Shown here piece after piece: positions 26,501 through 37,073 of a DNA stretch of 64,000 bases. A program made the position numbers and the translations under genes. The stretch is taken from the NCBI GenBank assembly GCA_950097015.1, contig CATNEN010000001.1:21815501-21879500 (forward strand), read 5' to 3'. The notes under the pieces are model-generated. The model had not been told where the DNA came from. It did no database searches and was given only the letters and a program-made list of their open reading frames with translations. This DNA is from Macrostomum hystrix (Eukaryota > Platyhelminthes > Macrostomidae). Each line of letters opens with the position of its first letter. Positions within the stretch are counted from its first letter, which is position 1.

Positions 26501-26934
26501 CAGAGCAGGTGAGAATTGGCATAAAAATAGGCCACATAGAGACCGCAGAATATCAGCAGGCCGGAGCTGTGGGACTGCAGCAGCTTCAGCACAACCAGCA
26601 GCAAGCATGGAGCTAGCGGCAGCAGCTGATAGGCTATGCTCAATGGGGACACCTGCTGCTGAGTTGGCAGCTGGGGATTGCCACCAGACCCAGCCGAGTG
26701 TGAGTGACTGTGCGCGTGCTGCTGATGGGAGCAGCGGTGGCCGCTGCTGTCCCCGCGCATGCACGCCTCGCCATCGCTGTCTTCTAGATCGTCGTCAACG
26801 AAGCCCTGATTGGTTCGCTGCTGCTCGAATAGGAACTGGCTGGCTGACATCTGGTCAGAGGAGCCACCTGACTGATGCTGCCGCATGCCTTGGAGCTGAT
26901 TGGGAGGTCGACGGCGCTGTTGGTGCTGGGGCAT
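23578..26934 (-). CDS. RNFT1/RNFT2-like multi-pass membrane RING E3 ligase, three exons
   Basis: Exons 26254-26934, 24571-24897 and 23578-23862, all phase 0, give 430 residues. Residues 1-95 are a low-complexity Gln/His/Ser tail. Then come several hydrophobic segments (LSIAYQLLPLAPCLLLVVL, SGLLIFCGLYVAYFYA, AVWLAVAMAASVAAVLYYY, WTLAFVLVTTDLLL) and an ILTVLYSLCKLW motif matching RNFT proteins. A C3HC4 RING follows at about residues 345-390: CPLC, ACCTHVFCEDC, then CPLC after an unusually long C6-C7 spacing (13 residues). A Gln run (CAG repeat) ends exon 2 and an Ala run follows the RING. RNFT1 is an ER ubiquitin ligase active in protein quality control. Membrane topology plus C-terminal RING fit; which of RNFT1 or RNFT2 it is cannot be decided. 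Intron 1 holds a G-rich minisatellite, intron 2 a SINE. Confidence 0.87.
23950..24325 (-). mobile_element. SINE family B, near full length, in RNFT-like intron 2
   Basis: Minus-oriented copy. A tRNA-Leu/Ser-like head at about 24250-24320 (GGCAGAGCGGTCAACGCG and GAGCTCGATTCC) is followed by a body with CTCCGCGGCTGCGCC, CACACAGGTGTGTACATCTG and CATTTCGCTGACTCCTGAG. It ends near an AT-rich tail at about 23950. Seven copies occur in the window. Confidence 0.85.
25140..26165. repeat. G-rich minisatellite in RNFT-like intron 1, 29-30 bp
   Basis: Two alternating subfamilies. One is GTGGGGATCTGAAGCTGAAA plus GATAAGAAA (29 bp); the other is GTGGGGATCTGGGGCTGTAG plus GGATCAGACA (30 bp). A block at about 25635-25725 (fused units with GTCGCAAATGAGG) recurs at about 26005-26095, an internal segmental duplication of about 370 bp. 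G-runs lie on the plus strand, the template strand for the gene. Confidence 0.95.
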
Positions 26935-28555
26935 GCCAAATTGTTTAGATTAGTGCAGACAAAGCTGTAAATATTGCATAGTGCATTCGCATTGCTTTGA
27001 TACAAGTAGTCCTTATTTATTTGCTGATTAGATGACATGGCAATGATAACACATTAAGGTTTGCTATTTGCTCATAGTACATAAATTAGACATATTGATT
27101 CAAATGCTTTACTTAGAACTAGCAGGTTTTAAAAAGTGTGTTGCCAGCATAGTCTTGTTTCATTTAATGCAATTCAACCCAATAGAAGCTAGCTACCTGT
27201 AGGCCTAAAACTAAAGCCTTTGTAAGTTTAGTACAACATTTTCAAGCTTCCATTTCCATTATTGTTAAAACGTACTGCAAAATAAATTGTAACAATTTGT
27301 ATAAGAAACCACATTAGCTAACTATATTAGTGTCAGCTGTAATGTTAGTTAGTGTTAGTTGGTTACTGTTAGTGTTAGACTTTATTTTTGAGGGCATCAT
27401 GGTGTTACTGTTACTCTCATAATTGAAAAAAAAACTATGAAAACTTCAGTTGCTTTCAGCTTTTTCTTGTGGAACATATATAACTCATATCATGTAAAGT
27501 AGGATCACAAATTATTAAGCAATTAGCAGACTATGTTCTATTAAAATTATTTTTGACTAATCAGAAGTCATTGATTGATTAGTTTGCAAAACAACAAATA
27601 AAGATATGTGCTTTCTTATTGTGTAAATTGTCAGAGAATTATGAGATATATTTATTTAACTATGTCTAGCATTACATTTAAAGACCACAAAGTGACCCCA
27701 AGAAGACCAAGATTTCCAAGCAGCAGTGTAAAATCTTGTCATTAGAATTTGCCTAAATAAGGTAGACATATAAAGCTAAAAATGATTTTCAGTTTTTTAG
27801 AAAATAAATTTTATTAAAGAACATTTATGTTACTAAAGAACAAATTATGCTTTTGTACACAATACTGTTTTAAAAAGTAAATTCTGTGCTTTTTGGACAA
27901 CATTTGGCTTTGACTTCATAAATAAATATTGTAAAATGATATTTAAATTGAAAATTTAAAATTGTGTCTCTGAATAAAGTACCGACAAATCAACATTGTA
28001 TTATAAAGTATAAACTAATGACGAATGTACTAAACTAACAGGTAACATTTCAATATCACTATTTTTACTCATTTTTAGAACAACTTATGCAGAACTCACT
28101 AATATATTCCTACTGCATTTTTGTGCTTCAACATCCAATTTCCAGACACACACATAAGTACCTTTGCCCTCATTAGATTTTTTACTTGCAGTTAGTCTTA
28201 AGTTTTGCGAACTATATGAAACCATATCTGACCTAAGATTTTAGAACTAAGAACTGTCCTGCCTGCACAGGAAAAAATAAAATAGACATAACAATAAAAG
28301 AAACTTTCTAACTATCGAAGCATAATCGAAATGGTTTATAAAACACTAATAAGATTATCGATACTCTTCATTCTATTGTTGATATATATTTTTTAAAGAT
28401 AAGCTTGATAGAACTATCAGAGTGCTTTCCAAGAAAACAGGTCTGTCAACTTGAACTTCTTTTTATTTAAAAATCTAAAATTACGCGTAAGAGTAATAAC
28501 ATATTAACAAATCGCGGTTAATAAAATACGTAAATAATGACAATATTGAAATTAA
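26935..28555. other. AT-rich spacer, no gene seen
   Basis: Upstream flank of the RNFT-like gene and a long AT-rich interval with no supported exon, SINE or array. Confidence 0.6.
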
Positions 28556-28559
28556 CAAC

Positions 28560-28805
28560 AAAAAGAGAGGTGGCGATTCGGCTAATCCTCTGACTCCAGA
28601 GCACACATGCGCACAGATAACGTACGCAGGCATACTCTTACACGGGGTGTGTGCAAGTACCACTAAATTTCTAATTGTCAGACAGGCCTTCTCTCCGCGG
28701 CTGCGCCCCAAATAAATGTGGCCTCGCCGTGGAATCAAACTTAGGGACCGTGGTGCGAGAAGCAAACGCGATAACCGCTCTGCCACCGACCCCCCGGGCT
28801 TGGGT
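28560..28805 (-). mobile_element. SINE family B, copy
   Basis: Minus-oriented head at about 28735-28800 (GGCAGAGCGGTTATCGCG and a B box diverged to AAGTTTGATTCC), with body motifs CTCCGCGGCTGCGCC, GTGTGTGCAAGTACC and GCTGACTCCAGAGC. The central part is shorter than in other copies. Confidence 0.8.
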
Positions 28806-30113
28806 AGCCATGAGATCACATGAAGATTTAGATTGATTGATAATACTGATGATGACAATATTATTGTCGTCAGAGTAAAGTTACAGACTATTGTCAGTCT
28901 GTCTATGGATTAACCAATAAATATTACGCAAATTTAAAGTTCGCAAAAACAGAAACCTTAAATTAAAATGAAAGCAAAATGTTTTCAATGTAAAACAAAG
29001 AAAATCGAAAGATATAGTTGCTAATTATATAATTTTGACTATCTTCATACTAGTATGCAAAAAAAAAATAGTCAATTTCAAAGGTTTTTAATGCAGCAAA
29101 ATACTGAATTTACAGGGCTGCTAATTTCTAGATTTTTTTCGGAAACTGCTTACGAATACAGGTAACGGGAAATGCACACTGTTAGTAACGACTCGTAACC
29201 ATTATATTCGTTACCAGCCTGTGGTAACGGGAAAAAGTAACTGCAAAAAAGTAACGATCGTTACCAAATTGGTGACTAGTAACGAGTAACGCGTTTAACA
29301 CAGTAAAATGCTTGCATAGATATATTCAGGACCATGAATTAACACCAAATTATTCTCGGCGCAGTAGAAATAGCTTCGAATTGATTTAAAACAACACCAT
29401 GCTTAATTGGTTTTCTGCGCAGGCATTAGAATTTTTCGAGACGTCGAAGGCCAAAGCCAACTAGATTTGTTATAATTTGTTTTAAACAAATTCCTTAAAA
29501 AACCTGCCTTTAGTTGAGAGCTTGAAGCTGCAACCACTGATCACTATGACTGAGATAAACTTTCGCAAGCTGAATATGCAGTCTAATCTTGGGTTGGCGA
29601 GCTTGCACGTACCACACCGCAAGAATAGATATCAGTTCATCATGCGTGCAGGTGCATGTAATTATCATGCGTGCAATCAAAAGAGCGCGAAAAACACGAA
29701 TTGATCTGGTATGATACATATGCGCAAATTCAACCATTTATTTATTCAAACAACATTATTTTTCTAAAATAGCAGCAGTTAACATGGTCTGTGAATTATT
29801 CTCGCTCTTTAATTTTCTATCACCCTATAACCTACCCACAGGTGTCATCTAATGCACAGTTGGCCATGGTACTGCACAACTCAATTGATCAAGCGGCAAG
29901 CCAGCCAATCAAAGGCCCCGGAGTCAGAGATAGCAATGTACATTCAAGATCGACTACGAAACAGGCAGCTCGGATTGCTGCGTAAAAGTCCATAAAAATC
30001 ACAACGTTAACTCTTCATGGTTTCTAAATGACACGCCCACGATCATCAAAAGTCCGCCGACAAACGCTGTATCATCTGCCCCGCACTGTAACCCGAGTTA
30101 GTCCAATTAAAAA
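28806..30113. other. Spacer with GTAACG-rich patch, upstream of the PBD gene
   Basis: 29155-29305 has dense GGTAACGGGAAA, GTAACGATCGTTACC and AGTAACGAGTAACGCGTT motifs. These resemble the imperfect palindromes of some non-autonomous DNA transposons. Otherwise no supported gene. Confidence 0.4.
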
Positions 30114-31767
30114 ATGGCAAGTTTCAATCAAAAACTAGACAGCATGAAGGAATCGTTGGCCTCTCTATTTAAAAGTCGTCGTTCTTCGAGCAAACCCGCG
30201 GCCAACTCTAGCCGAAGCAACATCAGCACCAGCAGCGGCAGCAACTTCAGCGGCGGCACCTCCCACACGGAGGCCGCAGCCGGTGCAGTCACGGCAGACA
30301 GTCCGACTGCCAACAGCATTTCAACTCCGCAGAATGTGCACCGAGTCCTGCACATCACCTTCGATGCCCGGCGTCAATCCTTTGACGGCATTCCGGATTA
30401 CTGGAAACAATACTTTGAACCCGTCGACGCGGCCTCGGGAAACACTGCGACGATATTGCGGGAAGAGGATGCAACCAACGAGGACTCCGGCGTCTCCATG
30501 GCAAACAATACCATCGCTGCATCGTCCGAATTGTCGCCATCGCCGAAGCAGCCACAGGAGCTACTAAGTCTGACATACGACAGATCCAGCGGCAAGTTTG
30601 TTGATCTGCCTCCTCACTGGCAGGAACGCCTACAGCGGAACAACCTTCTGGAGCCTGAGTTCCAGAAGAATCCCGAGCTGCTGGTTTCTGTCTTTGCCAT
30701 GATGGACGAGGAGCTCAAAGCCATGAGCGAGGAAGGCTTCTGCCTGGACAAGGGCTTGTACTCCAGTTCCCCCGATCCGGGACACGAGGACCCTTGCCGG
30801 TGAGAGAGCCCTCGATTCATCGCTGCATTCTAGCGAAGTTAACGCAAGGAGCATTTCATTAGCTACAAGGACTTCTAGACTTCTCGTTCTTGAAGAAGCT
30901 TCGTTCGAACGTCTAGTCTAGAAGTCCTTGAGTTAACGAACAGCAGACAGACGGAATAGAATTAGACCAGTTGGCCAGATGTATAGCCTGTGGCACAGCT
31001 GCAGATGTATCAAAGACGCATTCAGTTTGTGCATAATAATAAAAATAATAATTAATAGTTGCAGGAGGGCTGTGGGCAAAGGCAATTTATTTGGTGACAG
31101 GGGACCTGCAGGCTGCAACCAGCGAGGAGGCAATCCTGCCCATTTCGCTGACTCTTGAGCACACACACACACAGATACTATACGTAGGCATACGCTCTCA
31201 CAGGTGTGTACATCTGCCGTGACTTTCTCATCGTCAGGCAGTGTACACTTTTTATCATTCACTGTGCCTTAGAGGTTGGCCCTCAAGGACGAAAATTGCA
31301 AGACAAGCACCCAAGACTTCTCTACGCGGCTGCGCCCCAAATACGAGTAACTGTGACCTCGCCATGGATTCTAGCTCAGGTACCTTGGTGCGAGACGCAA
31401 ATGCGTTAGACCGCTCTGCCACTCTCCCCCAATGGATTTTGTACCAATTGACTATAAAAAATTACTTTCCATTTGTTAGATTTGAACTCCTGACCTTTCG
31501 GTCAGAATTTGAAGCTCTTAAACCACTGTGAATTGAGAGCTCTCATGCTGATCATATCCTCGCTCGCCCACTCGCAGCTACGTCTACTCGATCGAAGCGA
31601 ACCCGTCAAACTCGTCCAGCGAGCAAGACTTGCCACCAGCGCTCGAATCTTCTAACGGCAACATTGACGCCGGCTTCGAGCAGTTTGGCGTCGTGCAATG
31701 CAACCGCCGACCGTCGCTTGTCCGTATGCGTGCTGTTGCCTTACCAGGTACAAGACGGGACCACTGA
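30114..31767 (+). CDS. Kinase-less protein with two PAK-type PBD segments
   Basis: Exon 1 is 30114-30799 (GTGAGA donor, phase 2) and exon 2 is 31578-31767, giving 291 residues. A basic Ser-rich N-terminus (residues 10-50) precedes a first segment, LHITFDARRQSFDGIPDYW (about 82-100). A second, fuller segment starts LSLTYDRSSGKFVDLPPHW and continues LEPEFQKNPELLVSVF (about 152-200). Both resemble the PAK p21-binding/autoinhibitory segment, including its F-x-G-[MIL]-P-x-x-W core. The CRIB histidines (ISxPxxFxHxxH) are not present, so GTPase binding is doubtful. No kinase domain follows; exon 2 is low-complexity and ends in a stop. A plausible role is a PAK regulator or decoy, which is inference. 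An AATAAA at about 32282 followed by a GT-rich tract could be the poly(A) site. Confidence 0.7.
30868..30932. other. Strong inverted repeat in the PBD gene intron
   Basis: CAAGGACTTCTAGAC and its exact complement GTCTAGAAGTCCTTG flank about 30 bases that themselves contain GAAGCTTC and TTCGAA palindromes. The intronic transcript would form a long hairpin. Confidence 0.8.
31025..31435 (-). mobile_element. SINE family B, full-length copy with AAT-rich tail
   Basis: Minus-oriented: head at about 31360-31430, body with CACACACACACAGATACT and CAGGTGTGTACATCTGCC, and tail ending in an (AAT)n-like tract at about 31027-31055. Located in the PBD gene intron. Confidence 0.85.
31465..31545 (-). mobile_element. 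tRNA-like head, family A-type fragment
   Basis: Minus strand reads CACAGTGGTTTAAGAGCTTC (box-A-like) and CAGGAGTTCAAATC (box-B-like) about 30 bases apart. Fragment directly adjacent to the family B SINE. Confidence 0.5.
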
Positions 31768-32865
31768 TATCCTGGATGATGAAGCCCGCCTGACCGCAGT
31801 AGAGTTTTGGATTTGTACATTGTACAAAGACACTGTTTTCGGTTTAAATTAGCGCCTAACAGGCCGAACGTTGACGAGTTAGTCTCGACAGAACAAAATT
31901 CGCAATATCAGCGCTCATCAGCTGTACTTTTAGGCCCTTTATTTGCTGTTCGTGAAGTTATTGCGTTGGTTAAAGGATTATATGAAAGCCTCGCGTTAAT
32001 GTTTACTTTAAGAGTCATTTAATATTAGATCTGTACTTTATTTTCTCCATACTAAGATTTCTTTGAAGTTGTAGAAAAGCAAATGCCCATCTCGCTGCTT
32101 TTTAAAAGTGGCATACATTTTTGCATGCATTTTCACAGTTGCAGTTACCTTGAGCAGGCGTGCCCATTGTGTGCCTTTTTAATTCGACGTCTTAAAAAGC
32201 GACGCCCGCAAGCAAACTGCGCTACTGTTAGTAGGACGTCACGGCAGTGAATGTGTCTGCGACTCTGTGTTAGTGTGTATTAATAAACATCAAATACACA
32301 CCACTTCTCCTGGTGCTTTGTTATTATTGGTTTTTTAAAATCAGTTTCTTTGTGAAATCGTCATCACTTTGCAATGATGCTGACTTTGCTCATACTGACT
32401 CGCAATCGAATAATTGTCTTCTAAGCTTCCCATTGGTTTAATTGTTTTTTTGACAACTCCTTTCTTTCGTTAATCCACCTCCCAAAATTGTTTTAGCATC
32501 TGGGAGCACAGACTCGTCCTGCGCTGCCCTTACGCAACTCGGAAAAATCACTCAGATTTCGTTTGTCTTCGGAATTTATAATAAAGAATGAGAGACTGAG
32601 AAACATTTGTTCCATGATCAGAATCTCAAAGCCTTATCTTAGACTTTTATTCATTTGGTGACGTCACTTACTTTCGTTTGAATGCCAATGTGATGAAAAA
32701 ATAAGAACAAAGCACATTAACTGAGACAAACAACATGAAATAAGCATAAGGGACTATAGCTAACAATACGGAATAAAGTACGTGGATAGTTACTTAGTTA
32801 CTAAGCATGCTATTTCAGTTGGCTATTTTATATTAACGACTATTTTGATGTTCATGATGTACACT
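31768..32865. other. PBD gene 3' flank and spacer
   Basis: Probable 3'UTR up to AATAAA at about 32282, then AT-rich spacer. No further gene seen. Confidence 0.5.
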
Positions 32866-32867
32866 AG

Positions 32868-33265
32868 CTGGTGGATAATCAAAGACTGATAAACACACCT
32901 GTAATCAGCTAGCTGGTGGATAATCAAAGACTGATAAACACACCTGTAATCAGCTAGCTGGTGGATAATCAAAGACTGATAAACACACCTGTAATCAGCT
33001 AGCTGGTGGATAATCAAAGACTGATAAACACACCTGTAATCAGCTAGCTGGTGGATAATCAAAGACTGATAAATACACCTGTAATCAGCTAGCTGGTGGA
33101 TAATCAAAGACTGATAAACACACCTGTAATCAGCTAGCTGGTGGATAATCAAAGACTGATAAACACACCTGTAATCAGCTAGCTGGTGGATAATCAAAGA
33201 CTGATAAATACACCTGTAATCAGCTAACTGGTGGATCATCAGACTGATAAACACACCTGTAGTCA
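32868..33265. repeat. Minisatellite, 45 bp, highly homogeneous
   Basis: Nearly nine copies of a unit beginning GCTGGTGGATAATCAAAGAC and ending TGTAATCAGCTA. Most copies are identical; only CACACA/TACACA changes and a degenerate last copy occur, so the expansion looks recent. The minus strand reads as a 15-residue repeat, judged non-coding. It lies just downstream of the synapsin stop. Confidence 0.95.
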
Positions 33266-33468
33266 GGAAAGCTAATCGATTATCTAGGCCAATCACCAAG
33301 CCTAATTAAAAATACCTGTCTATCTATCTATCTAAACTAAAAGTACGAAGGACATCAAAGAAGTCGCACAACATCTATTAATAGAACGAACGAGAAATAC
33401 ATTCAGTGATTGCTTGTCAGCCATGAAATCAACAGTCAATCAACACTCGGTCGCCTGCCCAGAGCGCA

Positions 33469-36400
33469 TCAAGTTGAGTCGCCGAACAGCCCGGCGAAGG
33501 TCCGTCTCAGGCTCTGCATCGTGTCTTCGCTGCCAACTCCTCCTGGTTTAGTCTTCGGCTCCGGTGACTGCTGAACAGCCGAGTTCCCGCCAGCCTTGGA
33601 CGCCGACAGGTTCGCAGACATTCGCGCCAGAGTCAGGTCCGCCACACAGCGCCTGATGCCATCGGCTTCTTGAGGACAGCAGACGGCCTCGCCCAGAACC
33701 AGCTGCAGGGATTCCGATCCGTGAGCCTGGCCAGGGTTAAGGTTCAAAGGGTGCAAAGGGTTCAAATAAAGTTTCCCAAGCTTTTAGCCCTGTGATGAGA
33801 GCTTTCGACTTAAGGCCGAGAGGTCCGGATTTCGAATCTCATGATTACACCTACACTAAGTAGGTTAAATATGCACAGCACAGCCGAGGCTATTGCCCGG
33901 CGCATCTGAAGGCTCAATGATCAGCTAGCTGAACTGAAGCAACGCAGACTAAAGTGTATTTCTAAAAAACTTTCAATTCTTTTCCGACGGAGTCATCAAT
34001 CGAACCCCCGACCTTCAAGTTGTGAGTCCGACACTCTAACCACTAGGCTACGACCCTACTTAAGCAGCTATAAAACGGGTACTACGAGTAGCATCAGCTG
34101 TGACGGGATCCCTCAACTCCACAGACTGAGCAGCTGTAGCTACGGTTGGGCGTCCTCTGAAATCTACTACCTGAGTAATATGTGATTCCGTCCTGAAGCT
34201 ACATGATTAGAATGTCTACTCACATCAACAATGCGAATCGAGCCATCGCCATGCTGCACTGCCTCCACTGAGCAGATGTCGAGTCCGCCAAATAGTTCGG
34301 ACACTGAGTCTAACCAAGCTCGAAATCTGTTCGTTAATTGTAGGTGTGAATTTATTATTTCTACTCAAAGCCTTAACCCGACCGAATCAGATCAATCAAG
34401 AAAGCAGCGTTTGTTTTTTTGTTAAGACGAGGACGAAATTAGAATCACACGTTTATGACGTCTGTACGCTCACATGCGTCAGTTTTTCATAACAAAATGA
34501 GCTTACCTGTCTGTCACAGGCAGTATCTCCAAGGTTTTGGTGTCCTGAAAGGCCTGCCTCTCACCGCGAGACCTGCCAATTGTTGGAGCTATTGCAATCG
34601 AATACATATTTACTTTTATGTACTTTTAAAATACATATTTTTTGCCTTGCACTTACGAAAAAGCAAAATAATGGCTGCCAATCTTCTGAATTAAAATGTC
34701 GAACGGCGTACTACTGCAGCAAGCGCCACCGCTACTACTTATTGTCGCCGAAGGTTCAGTAGTAATGCACGCATTTTCTGTTGCCGAAATCAAGGTGAGA
34801 AGCTCTGACAGCTGCTGTGCTGAGGACACGATTATCTGAGTAAAAATAATCAACAAATGAAAATTACCCATTGTCCATTTGTGCTCCGAGTTTACGCGTT
34901 GCTTTAACAAATATTTACCTGTCCTGAATTTCCTAGTTTCTTGCCAATTTTAAGCACTACTGGATAATCGATGTTTTGCTTGTTTAAAACCTGAAATATA
35001 AATTGTTAGAATGGATTAGCGATGCAACGATATCATAATAATAATAATAATAATAAAATATAATAATAATAATAATAATGATTGCAGCAGGGTGGTGGGC
35101 AATGGCACATCATTTGGTCACACTTGCACGCAGCAATTCTGCCCATTCCGCTGACTCCTGAGCACACGCGCACACAGATACCGCACGCTGGCACACGCTC
35201 ACACAGGTGTGTACATCTGCCCTGACTTTCTTATCGTCAGGCAGTGTACACTCTCACTGTGCCTTGGAGGTTGGCCCTCAAAGGCGTAAATTGCACGACA
35301 AGCCTCCAAGCCTTCTCTCCGCGGCTGCCCCCACGCAAATTAATATGACCTCGCCGCGGAATCGAGCTCAGGGACCATGGTGCGAGAGGCAAACACTCAG
35401 CCACTTAACCTCCGATAAATCGAACTGGTGGTAAAAAATCACTAGCAAACAATAATTTACCAGTTGCGCAACGCTGGAGTAGAAGGTCTGCTTAACTAGC
35501 GGAAATTTTTCGTCTCCGAGTCGCTTTTGAATTCGCGCCAAGTTGTTGTACTGCAGTTTTGTTATTGTGGTAAGTTTGATAACTTTATAGACGACTATTA
35601 ATAGTTTTTCAACAAACTAAAGGTAGTCCTCTAAATTGAAAAACACTTACAACCCAGCTGCGATCGATAAAGTTATAGAGCGCCTCCGATTGGTTGAGGC
35701 AGGGCACGCCAGACCGGTCAAGGCCAATCAGAATCGAGCGCGTGTCCTGAACGCTGCTGCGATTGGCCTGCTGCAGCACCAGAACGAAGTCGGGACTGAA
35801 TGGACTGTGGATACGGCGAATCAAAGGCAACTTTGGCTGTGGCTCAGGGCGTGTTTGTGGGTAAGTTTTGGATGCTGAGCAGTAAAATAGCTTAGAAAAT
35901 AAGCTTAGAAACAGGGGTCAGTGGCGGAGGTCTCGCGGACGAAATTGAAGTTACTAATCAGGTACACACGAGCACCCCCCTCCCCGCAAGCGAAATTGAA
36001 GTTCCTAACGCCAGCCTACTGTGCTTAACTGTGCTTACTACTTCGGTACTCCTACTGTTTAGATGTCATAAGAAGTTGTTAAATAATTACCCCCATGGGG
36101 TACTAGTGGAATTTGCATAGCCGCAGTTAAAAGTAATTACCAAGCAAAAAAGGAGTTTCAAAACTGGTCATTTTTTTCTGGTTTTCTCGAGGCCAATTTT
36201 TCGATCAATCTACCATGCAGCATATTTTATATGATTTTTATCAACTTTACTTGTCGTGTTTTAACTCAGACTACGAGCTAACACAGATCAGACTATCTGG
36301 TGTAAAATTAGTTAGCTGATTACCCTGTGACGTCATCCCCAAGTCGATCAGTCGAGATAGGATTTCCGCGCCGATCGATAAACACTTTCAAATCGACGAC

Positions 36401-37073
36401 ATCGCCGTTAGCTGGGTCAGTGCGAGGTAGCTCCGTTGACAGGTGAATCTCATTGAAACTGGCCTAAAAATTTGCTTTCTCAGTGAAATTAAAAAAATGG
36501 AAGTAAGTTGTTATTATCGACAGGTTATTAACCTGAACTTACCTGTTCAACTTTAACATCCCATTCGGTGTTGATGCAACAATTTCTAAAATACTTCGAC
36601 CTGAAAATGATATGGCCGATAGCAGTCAACTATTATCGAAGGTGTACTCATTTAAGGTGAGGTTCATCAACTCACCAATCAGTCTCAGAGCTGTCAATCA
36701 CCAGTAGGATTTTGCACCTGCCCGCCGTGTCTTGATGAGTCGAATGATGTTGAAGCTGATGCTGGCCCCAATTTCCTGGAAAGCTGCTCTCCAGCATGTC
36801 CCTCGCGGCAATGAGAACACTGGCGCCAGTGCCGGAGACTTTGAGTCGGTTTGCATGCTGCTGCTGCTGCTGCTGCTGATGCTGCTGCTGCTGCTGCTGC
36901 TGATGCTGATGGTGGTGGTGAAGATGGCTGGTAATGCCAGCGTGGCTACATCGCTTCTGGGGCTGCCTGTGCTGCTGCTGCTGCTCTTGCTGTTGTTGGG
37001 GTTGTTTGAGTTTGGAATCTGTATCTCCCTGGAGATCACCGTGAGAGAGTCTCCGCTTCAAATAGCCCAGCAT
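33469..37073 (-). CDS. SYN: Synapsin, about ten exons
   Basis: Exons: 36676-37073, 36543-36600, 36324-36463, 35651-about 35836, 35461-35550, 34919-34990, 34657-34835, 34507-34572, 34224-34326 and 33469-33726. The N-terminus MLGYLKRRLSHG matches synapsin domain A with its RRxS protein kinase A site. A Gln/His-rich linker follows, then the C domain: ILLVIDSSETDWSKYF, FSPDFVLVLQQANRSSVQD, IGLDRSGVPCLNQSEALYNF, FPLVKQTFY, YPVVLKIG, ILIQKIGSHYFAFS and ELFGGLDICSVEAV. The C-terminus TMQSLRRTFAGLFGDST matches domain E. Synapsins bind synaptic vesicles and ATP and keep the reserve pool clustered. Phases agree at all junctions except exon 3/4, where the best donor (phase 2) and acceptors (phase 0 or 1) disagree. 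A microexon or other splice site is likely there. The usual SSMPLIG loop appears missing between exons 9 and 10. No TIMP gene is nested in an intron. Confidence 0.93.
33785..34065 (-). mobile_element. tRNA-derived SINE, family A, in synapsin last intron
   Basis: Minus-oriented head (AGTGGTTAGAGTGTCGGACTC and GGGGGTTCGATTG) at about 34000-34062, body with AGCTGAACTGAAGCAACGCA and AAGTGTATTTCTAAAAAAC. Close relative of the 16.4-16.7 kb copy. Confidence 0.75.
35030..35425 (-). mobile_element. SINE family B, full-length copy with long AAT tail, in a synapsin intron
   Basis: Minus-oriented. Head at about 35345-35405, body with CACACAGGTGTGTACATCTG, and a 50-base (AAT)n tail at about 35036-35085. 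The long clean tail suggests a fairly young copy. Confidence 0.85.
36856..37010 (-). repeat. CAG/CAT trinucleotide tracts coding Gln/His in synapsin exon 1
   Basis: Runs of CTGCTG (plus strand) interrupted by GAT and GGT encode poly-Gln and His-rich stretches in synapsin between domain A and the C domain. Such tracts are prone to length change. Confidence 0.9.
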
